Virus record (IMG/VR): IMGVR_UViG_3300027747_001139
Span: 1-38,572 of that record
DNA length: 38,572 bases
Strand: one strand, 5' to 3'
Source of the DNA: a virus
The notes under the pieces are model-generated. The model did no database searches, had not been told where the DNA came from, and saw nothing but the letters and a program-made list of their open reading frames with translations. Every line of letters starts with the position of its first letter. Within the stretch, counting starts at the first letter, position 1. This document shows, one piece after another, positions 5,605-12,630 of this stretch. Position numbers and translations under genes: made by a program.

Positions 5605-6522
5605 ATGGACATTCAAGCACTCCGCAACATGCGTAAAACAGACTTCAGCAAAATCTCTGCTGAGTTTGACAAGATTGCCAACCCAGAGGCTGGTGGCAAA
5701 AAATCTTATCAAGACGATCGCTTCTGGAAACTAGAAGCCGACAAAGCAGGCAACGCAACTGCTGTAATCCGATTCCTACCACGTGTTGAAGGCGATGAAC
5801 TCCCATGGGTTCGTATCTTCAATCATGCTTTCCAAGGTCCAACTGGCAAGTGGTATATCGAAAACTCTCTTACCACACTCAACGAAAAAGATCCTGTTGG
5901 AGAACTTAACTCCAAACTGTGGAACTCTGGCTCTGAGGAAAACAAGAAGGTTGCACAGAAGCAAAAGCGTAAGTTATCTTACATTGCCAACGTGTTGATC
6001 ATCTCTGATCCAAAGCATCCTGAGAACGAAGGACAGGTTCGTTTGTATAAGTTTGGTAAGAAGATCTTTGACAAGATCATGGAAAAGGCTAATCCTACTT
6101 TTGAGGATGAAAAGCCAGTTATCGTATTTGACTTATGGGAAGGTGCAGACTTTAAACTGCGTCAACGTAAAGTCGATGGTTACGCTAACTATGACCAGTC
6201 TACCTTTATGGAACCAACAGCATTGTTTGGTGGAGATGAAGACAAACTGCTAAAGGTTGTTAACTCTCAGGTTAAACTGGTTGAGTTTACCGATCGTAAG
6301 AACTTCAAGACCTTTGAAGAACTCGCTCGCAAGTTGAACGATGTTCTTGATGGTGGTTCTACTCCTGGTACTTCTGCTGCTAAGATGGCTGAAGATGAGG
6401 ATTATACACCACCAGTGCGTACACCTGCGCCAGCTGCAAAGCCAGTAAGTGTATCAAAGGTTAGTGCTGGAGATGACGAAGACGTAATGTCTTATTTCCA
6501 GAAGATTGCTGACGAAGCATAA
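5605..6522 (+). CDS. 32: gp32-like single-stranded DNA-binding protein
   Basis: A 305-residue homologue of T4 gp32, which coats ssDNA in replication, recombination and repair. Visible: basic N-terminal region for cooperativity, AVIRFLPR, IFNHAFQGPTGKWYIENS, KRKLSYIANVLIISDPKHPE, EGQVRLYKFGKKIFDKI and DLWEGADFKLRQRKVDGYANYD, all typical of the family, then an acidic tail (DEDYTPP...AGDDEDVMSYFQKIADEA) used for partner proteins. T4's zinc-binding cysteines are absent. The equivalent stretch is ENSLTTLNEKDPVGE, and the whole protein has no Cys. AAGGAAA precedes the ATG. A terminator follows. Confidence 0.95.
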   Translation: MDIQALRNMRKTDFSKISAEFDKIANPEAGGKKSYQDDRFWKLEADKAGNATAVIRFLPRVEGDELPWVRIFNHAFQGPTGKWYIENSLTTLNEKDPVGELNSKLWNSGSEENKKVAQKQKRKLSYIANVLIISDPKHPENEGQVRLYKFGKKIFDKIMEKANPTFEDEKPVIVFDLWEGADFKLRQRKVDGYANYDQSTFMEPTALFGGDEDKLLKVVNSQVKLVEFTDRKNFKTFEELARKLNDVLDGGSTPGTSAAKMAEDEDYTPPVRTPAPAAKPVSVSKVSAGDDEDVMSYFQKIADEA

Positions 6523-6539
6523 TCGCTTGTAGCATTGAG

Positions 6540-6564
6540 AAAGCCACCTTCGGGTGGCTTTTTT
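6540..6564 (+). terminator. terminator between convergent genes
   Basis: AAAGCCACC (6540-6548), TTCG loop, GGTGGCTTT (6553-6561) and a T run to 6564. It ends gp32 on the + strand. Read from the other side, the same stem is followed by TTTCTC, so it may also serve the convergent tape-measure gene whose stop is at 6566. Confidence 0.92.
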
Positions 6565-6565
6565 G

Positions 6566-8998
6566 TTAAGTGCCGTATCGTTTTTGCATTTGATTCTGAA
6601 CACCCTGATTTGGATTACGCACTGGTGGCTTAATCGCATAGGTGCTAGAACTATTATTGTTGACGCTACTCATTGGTGCAATAACTGTACTTGACTGAGA
6701 AGATTTAGCATTCTTTGCCATCTCACTATCAGCAGACTGTGCAGCAACTTTGTTACCTGTCTGCGGTTCGCTTGATGATATTTTACCAGCAGAAACAGTT
6801 GTGCCACCCTGAACGACACTCATCTTTCCTCCAGCCATTGCTAGAGCAGTTGCTTTCATCCATGGAAATGCATTTACTGCTTCCATAGAGTTTTTATCAA
6901 CTTTGGCAAACTCTTTCATTGCGCTACCAACTGATGTCAATCCGCTGCCAGCTTTTTGAACTCCCTCACCGCTTTCACCGATCTTAATCAATTGATCAAC
7001 TGGAGAACCACCTGGAGTTATTGCTCCAAGGAATCCGCTTACAAGATTGCCAACTCCAGCCACTGCTTGCCCAGCCCCGAATGCTGCCATCGCAAGACCG
7101 ACCGCACCAATACCAGCAGCAACTTTAAGTAATTTTTCTCCATCGAGGTTTGATAATTTATCAAGACCCTCATTCATCTCAGAGAAACCTTTACCAACTG
7201 CCTGCATTGCTTCACCGACGATATAAAGTGCAGCACCCATTAATCCGAGTGCACCTGCGCCAGCAGCGATTAATGGTGCTGCTGTTCCTGCGATTGCACC
7301 AACCACCCCAAGAGCACCAATCGCAACAATACCTTTACCAACTGTTTCCCAGTCTAGCTCAGAGAAGGTTTTAAACGCAGCGCCGACTCCCCACAGAACT
7401 AATCCGAGGATACCAAGTGCAGCTGCACCCGCAATCATATTACCTTTTACTTTATCAATTGCAATTGCAGCAAGAACTACGCCACCAAGCGCAACTAATC
7501 CTTTACCAACATCGCCCCAAGAAACTTCAGCGAAGTTTTGGAATGCTTTACTAACTATGTAGAAAGAAGCACCTAGTGCAAGTAATGATTTCCAAGAGTC
7601 ATTCTCTTTAAGAAATTTGGTGCTAAGTACTAGAGCACCCATTGCAACTAATCCCTTACCAACATCGCCCCAAGAAACTTTTCCAAATTCTTGAAATGCT
7701 TTTGCTGTTATGTATAGTGCAGCTGATAGTGCCAAAAGAGTTTTAGCTGCTTTACCTAAACTTTCACCAATCTTAGATAAGAAACCTTTACCTCCACCAC
7801 CTCCATCTCCGCCACCTTCTTTTGGTGGCTGAGCATCATTTGGTTTTAGATTTGGTGACGTATTCTCTGCAATCTGTTTAAGCAACTCAGTTTGTTCATC
7901 CATCTTTTTCTGATTTTCCATATCAGCTTCAGTCATATCAGCTGAACCTAAACCAGACGATTTGGTGTCTTTTTTCTTTCCTGGGAAGTTGATTACATTT
8001 GAAGGCAATTCACTATCATCTGTATCTTCAGCTTTCTTAATTTTATTGGATCTTTTCTTTGTAGAGTTTGGATCATCAGCATCAGCTGCTTTAGTTATTT
8101 TTGGTTTATTTGGATCAGCTTTAATTTTAGAATCTGTTGATTCTACTTTAATCGGTTTTATGTCTGCAGATTTTTTCTTTGTGGAGTTAGCATCATCCTC
8201 ATCTGCAGCTTTAACTACTTTAGGTTTCTTAGGATCTGCTACCTTAACATCTTTCTTAGGATCTTCTTTCTTAATTCCACCAAATGACTCGCTGAAGCGT
8301 GTATCTGTTTTTGCTAGATCTTTCTCCAGCGATTCTTTCTTCTCAAAGAATCCGCCACGTTTGATCTGTCCTTCTTTGAATCCACGTTCTTGTAGCCCTT
8401 TAATGGACTGTTCATTCTTTACGATTTCTTTTTGCAGTTTTTCTGATTCATCGAATGCTTTGGCAAAACTCTTTTCGCTACCAAAGGTAGTTCCCTGTGT
8501 AGCTTTTCTATCAGCAATGTACTGCTGTTTTCTTTCTTCGTAATCTTTCTTTTCAGCTTCTGCTTTAAGACCTTTTTGTTCTCTACCAGCCAATGCTTTA
8601 TCTGCTAAGCCACCAAGATATGTTTGATCATGGCCACGTTTTAGAATGCTGGTTTTGTCCAAGAAGCCACGTAAGGTAAAGAAATCTTTCATACCTGTTG
8701 GTGGTGGAAGATCTCCTGGCTTACCCTTTGGTTGAAGACCCATTACCTTTTCGGTAACTGCTCCTGCCTTAAAGGTAGACTTGATTTCCTTGAGTGTCTT
8801 TGATAGTTCGCCTTTATCACCGAGACCATCGCCAATTGCTTTGTTGAGTTTTTGCAACTCATCAACCTGTTTCTTGGCGAAGTCTAAGTAAACAACATTA
8901 CTTTCTCTGGTTAGACTTTCTAGTTTAGACGTGGATGCTCCGCTACTGGCCATTACACCAGTACCTTGCACCTTCTGTTTGTCTAATACTTGTTTCAT
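6566..8998 (-). CDS. tail tape measure-like protein
   Basis: An 810-residue protein. The N-terminal half is charged and helical. The centre holds a duplicated low-complexity unit (KVADPKKPKVVKAADEDDAN... and KADPNKPKITKAADADDPN...). The C-terminal half has three related hydrophobic repeats (F.EVSWGDVGKGLVALG type) followed by Ala/Gly-rich helices, a layout typical of tape measure proteins that set tail length. It lies just after gp26 and the frameshift ORF, the usual tape-measure position. T4's equivalent is gp29 (590 aa), but I cannot align them by eye. Start at 8998 is preferred: its ATGA overlaps the upstream stop and AAAGGA is upstream. The ATG at 9034 lacks a ribosome site. Confidence 0.7.
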   Translation of the reverse strand: MKQVLDKQKVQGTGVMASSGASTSKLESLTRESNVVYLDFAKKQVDELQKLNKAIGDGLGDKGELSKTLKEIKSTFKAGAVTEKVMGLQPKGKPGDLPPPTGMKDFFTLRGFLDKTSILKRGHDQTYLGGLADKALAGREQKGLKAEAEKKDYEERKQQYIADRKATQGTTFGSEKSFAKAFDESEKLQKEIVKNEQSIKGLQERGFKEGQIKRGGFFEKKESLEKDLAKTDTRFSESFGGIKKEDPKKDVKVADPKKPKVVKAADEDDANSTKKKSADIKPIKVESTDSKIKADPNKPKITKAADADDPNSTKKRSNKIKKAEDTDDSELPSNVINFPGKKKDTKSSGLGSADMTEADMENQKKMDEQTELLKQIAENTSPNLKPNDAQPPKEGGGDGGGGGKGFLSKIGESLGKAAKTLLALSAALYITAKAFQEFGKVSWGDVGKGLVAMGALVLSTKFLKENDSWKSLLALGASFYIVSKAFQNFAEVSWGDVGKGLVALGGVVLAAIAIDKVKGNMIAGAAALGILGLVLWGVGAAFKTFSELDWETVGKGIVAIGALGVVGAIAGTAAPLIAAGAGALGLMGAALYIVGEAMQAVGKGFSEMNEGLDKLSNLDGEKLLKVAAGIGAVGLAMAAFGAGQAVAGVGNLVSGFLGAITPGGSPVDQLIKIGESGEGVQKAGSGLTSVGSAMKEFAKVDKNSMEAVNAFPWMKATALAMAGGKMSVVQGGTTVSAGKISSSEPQTGNKVAAQSADSEMAKNAKSSQSSTVIAPMSSVNNNSSSTYAIKPPVRNPNQGVQNQMQKRYGT

Positions 8999-9174
8999 TT
9001 GTTTTGCATCCTTTGTTTTTCTTCTTCTAACCATTGAATCAACATACTTACATATATCTCTCGTTCAAAAGGGAACATTTCCTCTAGTGCTTCCAAACCA
9101 TACTTATGATATTGCATAAGAGCAAAATTCGTTTTGTAGTAGTTATAGAGAGACTCATGACAAAGGCATATTAA
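8995..9174 (-). CDS. gp51-like ORF without own start, probable -1 frameshift extension of gp26
   Basis: A 59-codon open frame reads LICLCHESLY, NYYKTNFALMQYHKYG, LEALEEMFPFEREIYVSMLI, QWLEEEKQRM, then stop. The YYKTNFALMQYHKYG and FEREIYV pattern is what I recall from the small baseplate hub assembly protein following gp26 in T4-like phages. There is no ATG, GTG or TTG before the Met at position 20 (9117-9115), and that Met has no ribosome site. The frame is -1 relative to gp26 and joins it through a T TTT TTT heptamer. Its stop overlaps the tape measure start as ATGA. The likely product is a 298-residue gp26 fusion. Confidence 0.7.
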   Translation of the reverse strand, partial: LICLCHESLYNYYKTNFALMQYHKYGLEALEEMFPFEREIYVSMLIQWLEEEKQRMQNK

Positions 9175-9890
9175 AAAAAACTGCTGAGACCCTCAATCAC
9201 TTTACTGTGATGATGTTTACAAACTGGACAATCGTATTGAACTTCCTTGGACAGTTTGGGCATGGTTTCAAAGAACAGTTGAATCTTCTTAAACTGTTCT
9301 TGAGTTAAATTCTCTAAGAACTCTTTTAACTCTTCCTCAGTTTGATCCTTAGAATAGTGTAGTTCATCACCATCATAAATAAAGTCTACAGATTTTATCA
9401 CTATTTTAAATATTGATTCTGCATCAGTTTGATCTAAATTCTGTAGATCGTTTATAATGTTAAGTGATGGATATTTCATCACTACACCTACATCATCGAA
9501 CAATGCTATCTTCTTATTGTGATCGGCTGGAAAATTTACCTGTAGCTTGGACAGGTCAAAGGTCAACTTCACTCGTGCCTTTGTTTCCTCATCGGGACAA
9601 ACATCACAGGCAACTACAATCTCGACAATTTCGCCAACCGATTTCGATCTTAACTGGGCAAAAATGTACTCGATATCGAACAGTGCAAGAGAATCAACAT
9701 CCAGTTCTGTTTTGACACAGGACTTGATAATCTGTTTCAGTGTGTCCAACATTACTGCTGGTTCTTCACTTTGTTGGGCGATGAGAAGTGCCTTTTCTTC
9801 CTTGACTAAGAAAGCACGAAACTTAATTTCTTGTTTCGTTGATGGTACTGTTGAGGTATATACTGCTGCATTCTGAATAGGTAATGCCAT
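9171..9890 (-). CDS. 26: gp26-like baseplate hub subunit
   Basis: A 239-residue member of the T4 baseplate protein family (T4 gp26, 208 aa), which acts in hub assembly. The N-terminus MALPIQNAAVYTSTVPSTKQ with IKFRAFLVKEEKALLIA is the family hallmark. Two CxxC pairs, C95/C98 (CDVC) and C221/C224 (CPVC), suggest one zinc site. AAAGGAG lies within the end of gp16, 8 nt before the ATG. It ends SSFF at a T8 run that looks like a programmed slip site into the next ORF. In other tailed phages the gene pair upstream of the tape measure is the tail assembly chaperone, made by exactly such a shift. Confidence 0.85.
   Translation of the reverse strand: MALPIQNAAVYTSTVPSTKQEIKFRAFLVKEEKALLIAQQSEEPAVMLDTLKQIIKSCVKTELDVDSLALFDIEYIFAQLRSKSVGEIVEIVVACDVCPDEETKARVKLTFDLSKLQVNFPADHNKKIALFDDVGVVMKYPSLNIINDLQNLDQTDAESIFKIVIKSVDFIYDGDELHYSKDQTEEELKEFLENLTQEQFKKIQLFFETMPKLSKEVQYDCPVCKHHHSKVIEGLSSFF
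9174..9194 (-). promoter_or_regulatory. candidate -1 ribosomal frameshift signal
   Basis: On the minus strand, gp26 ends GGT CTC AGC AGT TTT TTT TAA. The heptamer T TTT TTT occupies 9180-9174 in the X XXY YYZ register. GAGGG (9194-9190) lies 9 nt before it, the position of a stimulatory internal Shine-Dalgarno element as in dnaX. I see no strong stem-loop downstream. Transcriptional slippage on the T8 run is an alternative route to the same fusion. Confidence 0.6.
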
Positions 9891-9893
9891 ATG

Positions 9894-10316
9894 TCAAACT
9901 CCTTTGTTCATGTTATCAATCAATTTGCTCAATTCCGCAGTACTACCCACGAAAATCGCATTATTATTTGTCACTTGCTTTGCTGCCTCACTTTTGCTCG
10001 GAGCGTCAAGTACTCGCTTCTTGCCATGCAGATCCATTAACTGATGGTTAATGTCCGCAAGCTGTTTCATCAAATTGCCCACGACCTCAAAGGCACGTGG
10101 ATGCTCTGAAGATTTTGCAACCTCCAAAGCATGGTTCAATGCATCCTGTCCCTGCTGAAGCAGGTTGTGTAAATTACTTCTTGATTTATCATAATCATAA
10201 TTCACTTTTTCATCGGGAGGGAGAATAACTTCTCCACTCTTGGTAATGACTTCGCCTGTTACTTGCAGGGCAGGTTCCAGGTCAAAGATCTCACTCATAT
10301 TGTTTTCGATTTTCAT
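9894..10316 (-). CDS. 16: gp16-like small terminase subunit
   Basis: A 140-residue protein (134 if it starts at the second Met, MSEIFDLEPA). Small terminase recognises phage DNA and regulates the gp17 motor. The core YDYDKSRSNLHNLLQQGQDA, LEVAKSSEHPRAFEVVGNLM and ADINHQLMDLHGKK is the signature I associate with gp16 of T4-like phages, and the tail NNAIFVGSTAELSKLI is also typical. T4 gp16 has 164 residues. No clear ribosome site precedes either Met. The gene is 5 nt from the holin stop, so coupling is likely. The large subunit gp17 is not in this window. Confidence 0.82.
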   Translation of the reverse strand: MKIENNMSEIFDLEPALQVTGEVITKSGEVILPPDEKVNYDYDKSRSNLHNLLQQGQDALNHALEVAKSSEHPRAFEVVGNLMKQLADINHQLMDLHGKKRVLDAPSKSEAAKQVTNNNAIFVGSTAELSKLIDNMNKGV

Positions 10317-10321
10317 ATTGA

Positions 10322-10732
10322 TTAGAGACTTGGTCTTGGACGTGGTCTCGGTGTATCGGTTGTGGTTGGTGTAGGATCTGCGCTTGGTGTTGGGATTGGG
10401 TCTGGCATTGGTAAGCTAGATGTTGCTGCCATTGCTGGTGGTGTATAAGGTACTGGTGTTGTATTGCTTGCTGCGCCAGCTACCTTTTCCTGAGTGCGAC
10501 CCCATGCTGCAATACCTAGTACTGCGCCCATGGCCAAGTGAAACAATCCAGCACCCTGAAGTGTAAGAGGATTCCACTGAGTCACTGGTTGTTTTAACAT
10601 TGCTTGCAGTAGTGCCCATGCAACAGGGAATAAAACCATGTCGCAAAAACAAACAACCATATACATCCAACCCATGGCTGGACGCCATTTCTTTTGCATC
10701 CAGTCTTCGTCTTTTTTAACTTCTTCTGTCAT
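10322..10732 (-). CDS. 3TM-type holin (GTA holin family-like)
   Basis: A 136-residue membrane protein. The motif KKWRPAMGWMYMVVCFCDMV followed by a hydrophobic helix, then QWNPLTLQGAGLFHLAMGAVLGIAAWGRT, matches the holin_3TM family known from gene transfer agents and environmental phages. The C-terminal 50 residues are Pro/Thr-rich with a PRPRPRPSL end. Holins permeabilise the inner membrane to free endolysin. AAGGAAG lies 6 nt before the ATG. It sits between gp54 and gp16, away from the hydrolase at 699. Confidence 0.75.
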   Translation of the reverse strand: MTEEVKKDEDWMQKKWRPAMGWMYMVVCFCDMVLFPVAWALLQAMLKQPVTQWNPLTLQGAGLFHLAMGAVLGIAAWGRTQEKVAGAASNTTPVPYTPPAMAATSSLPMPDPIPTPSADPTPTTTDTPRPRPRPSL

Positions 10733-10753
10733 TGTACTTCCTTAGTTATTATT

Positions 10754-11551
10754 TTAGAAATCGCCTAGATCCAACGGACCTTGTGCAAAACTAATTTCTT
10801 CTGGGAATATGGAATCGCCAGTACCAGTAAATACGTTTTGCGTATCACCGAATATCTGATCTTGGTATCTATTAAAATCGGTATAGTATTCATTTGGTAT
10901 CTCGAATGCAGAGTTAACCTGTGACAATAAAGAACGAGTGGTGAAGCCATCCTTATTAGAGAAGTCACTGCCCAAATTATTAAACCTGTTGTTATCTTGA
11001 ATCGTACTGCCCTGTGTCACATCAGATATTGTTGCCGATCTCCAATACTTGTAATTCATGGAGATGTTTACTTTTAGCGTTTCTTTAGATGCATAATCCA
11101 ATGATACAGCCTGCATCTGTTTTGGATAGCACTCATATAATGAAACAAGATAAACTGATCTACCATCGTTGTTGAACATCATAATGTCAATGGTTGGTGC
11201 GATGTAATCATTATAATAATTCCAATGACGTGTGTCTGGATCTGATATAGATTGAATCCATGTATCAAAGAATTCTTTTACAATATAGTTAGAGTCGCAG
11301 TAGAACGAGAAGTTGACATTACCATAAAGGTTCTCGTATGGCATCTCACGAACTTCGCCATAAGTCCTTAGTTGCGCAGTACTGATGTTTTGATCTGGCA
11401 GTTGTGTTTGATCACAGAACAAACGCATTAGTCGTAGCGAATCGCTTGCGTTATTAAAATTAATACCCTTAGGCTGTGAAATAGTTACCATGAACTTATT
11501 CGGGTTAGCCAAACCACGTGTCTTAACTTCTGTTATGAAATCTGATAGCAT
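10754..11551 (-). CDS. 54: gp54-like baseplate tail-tube initiator
   Basis: A 265-residue protein with the tail-tube fold pattern: PNKFMVTISQP near the start, SFYCDSNYIVKEFFDTWIQS, HWNYYNDYIAPTIDIMM, YECYPKQMQAVSLDYASKET and MNYKYWRS. T4 gp54 (320 aa) sits on the gp48 ring and starts tube polymerisation. The gp48 homologue is at 12631, so this is best read as gp54. A gp19-like tube protein is less likely given length and location. The ATG overlaps the previous stop (TAATG). Confidence 0.75.
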   Translation of the reverse strand: MLSDFITEVKTRGLANPNKFMVTISQPKGINFNNASDSLRLMRLFCDQTQLPDQNISTAQLRTYGEVREMPYENLYGNVNFSFYCDSNYIVKEFFDTWIQSISDPDTRHWNYYNDYIAPTIDIMMFNNDGRSVYLVSLYECYPKQMQAVSLDYASKETLKVNISMNYKYWRSATISDVTQGSTIQDNNRFNNLGSDFSNKDGFTTRSLLSQVNSAFEIPNEYYTDFNRYQDQIFGDTQNVFTGTGDSIFPEEISFAQGPLDLGDF

Positions 11552-12132
11552 TAAATTTTTCCTAGTGAGTCTTGCCAGACCTGTACTTTAGTTGCACCGA
11601 CAAATCTCTCAACTGGAAGAAGCATGGCCATGGACCAGTCTTTTGAATTGATTTTCACAAAAGGCGATCGAACATGATCGGTTAAGTATTCTTTGACGCA
11701 GGGTTTAGCCAGATTAAATCTAGCCACGCCATTCAGCGTTGCCCATGACATACGTAACTTGGTGTTACCATCCATCTTGTCGTTATTACGAAACTGTTGT
11801 AGTCTGTCCAACAGCTTGATACGAATTGGATATGCTAGATAGTGCATATTCAATCCACGAAAACCATGCTGTGTTTTGGCAAAAGGAAACACCAGCGGAA
11901 ACCTATCGTAGTAGGGTAGCGTATCTTTATGTTTCGGATCATACATATACAGGTAACAGTTACCTGGAATGATCTGAGACCTATTTTGAGATGGGCTATT
12001 CTTCACCAACTTATTTGGTGTTGAAATTTGTTTGGACAAAAGCAGTACCTGTTGATCGAACCATGTTTTGGAACGATACTTTATGGTTGGATCGTAGATT
12101 GCTTTGTCGAATAGTTTTTGGTATGTATCCAT
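11551..12132 (-). CDS. conserved T4-like virion protein, possibly gp2 DNA end protector
   Basis: A 193-residue protein starting MDTYQKLFDKAIYDP. The block GNCYLYMYDPKHKDTLPYYD, RFPLVFPFAK, GLNMHYLAYPIRIKLLDRLQ is strongly conserved in T4-like phages as I recall. I associate it with proteins annotated as DNA end protector (gp2), which in T4 lies beside gene 4, as here. I cannot confirm this against T4 gp2. The start has no ribosome site. A late-promoter-like box ends 4 nt before the ATG, and the gp4 stop is 8 nt upstream, so translation is either coupled or leaderless. Confidence 0.6.
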   Translation of the reverse strand: MDTYQKLFDKAIYDPTIKYRSKTWFDQQVLLLSKQISTPNKLVKNSPSQNRSQIIPGNCYLYMYDPKHKDTLPYYDRFPLVFPFAKTQHGFRGLNMHYLAYPIRIKLLDRLQQFRNNDKMDGNTKLRMSWATLNGVARFNLAKPCVKEYLTDHVRSPFVKINSKDWSMAMLLPVERFVGATKVQVWQDSLGKI

Positions 12133-12136
12133 ATAT

Positions 12137-12147
12137 CTATTTATTTG
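12137..12147 (-). promoter_or_regulatory. late promoter-like box at gene start
   Basis: On the minus strand CAAATAAATAG ends 4 nt before the ATG at 12132. If it works like T4 TATAAATA, transcription would start at or beside the ATG. The AT-rich end of gp4 could produce this by chance. Confidence 0.35.
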
Positions 12148-12578
12148 ATTCCTAGATGGTGTTCTGTAAGAATCTTGAATTCCCATCCACGATCTTTTGC
12201 ATATTCCGTTGCAGCTTTCCACTTAGCCTCGTTCTTGCCCCATGTCATTACTTCTGTGATATAACGCTGTGTAACTCTGCTTGGTGGGATAGGTGGGCGA
12301 GTCTGAGAATCTGGTTTGATTTCAACCAGATATGTGGCTAAATTGCCTTCTTTATTACGCACCTGTATCTGAAAGTCTACGAAATAACGATGAATTCTAT
12401 TGTCGGTAGGACAAACGTACGGAATTACAGTCTCCTCAGACTTCCACTTTACAACATTTGGGTTGCGATCACACCATGTGGCAAACTTTGTTTCCCATGA
12501 AGAACGCATTATAATGTTAGTTGGATCCCCAGAATACTTCTCAGGTTTGGTTGGAACAAATTTTCTTTTATGATACAT
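12141..12578 (-). CDS. 4: gp4-like head completion protein
   Basis: A 145-residue protein (T4 gp4 is 150), needed to finish DNA-filled heads before tail joining. The pattern matches gp4: MYHKRKFVPTKPEKYSGDPT, NIIMRSSWETKFATWCDRNP, VVKWKSEETVIPYVCPTDNR, HRYFVDFQIQVR, YLVEIKP and FKILTEHHLG. It contains a nuclease-like array (SWE, ...VDF...VEIKP), consistent with the endonuclease-like fold proposed for the family. ATG 12578 is chosen over longer in-frame starts that run into gp48. No good ribosome site precedes it. Confidence 0.9.
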   Translation of the reverse strand: MYHKRKFVPTKPEKYSGDPTNIIMRSSWETKFATWCDRNPNVVKWKSEETVIPYVCPTDNRIHRYFVDFQIQVRNKEGNLATYLVEIKPDSQTRPPIPPSRVTQRYITEVMTWGKNEAKWKAATEYAKDRGWEFKILTEHHLGIK

Positions 12579-12592
12579 GGCTAATTTGGCGA

Positions 12593-12603
12593 ATAAATAA
12601 TAG
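12593..12603 (+). promoter_or_regulatory. late promoter-like box for gp48 operon
   Basis: ATAAATAATAG lies 28 nt before the gp48 ATG, close to T4 TATAAATA. It forms an 8-bp inverted repeat (TAAATAAT/ATTATTTA) with the minus-strand box at 12613. Confidence 0.65.
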
Positions 12604-12612
12604 ACTACCCCT

Positions 12613-12623
12613 CCATTATTTAG
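12613..12623 (-). promoter_or_regulatory. late promoter-like box for gp4 operon
   Basis: Read on the minus strand as CTAAATAATGG, it lies 35 nt before the gp4 ATG and points left. It faces the + strand box 9 bp away. Confidence 0.6.
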
Positions 12624-12630
12624 AGAAAAC

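Noticed and set aside
7962-8543. 193-codon + strand frame opposite the tape measure
   Set aside because: Its Phe/Ser-rich translation mirrors the Lys/Glu/Asp-rich coding strand beneath. It is a shadow, with no ribosome site.
8999-9034. ATG 9034 as tape measure start
   Set aside because: No ribosome site. It would overlap the frameshift ORF by 40 nt, while ATG 8998 forms a typical ATGA overlap with AAAGGA upstream.
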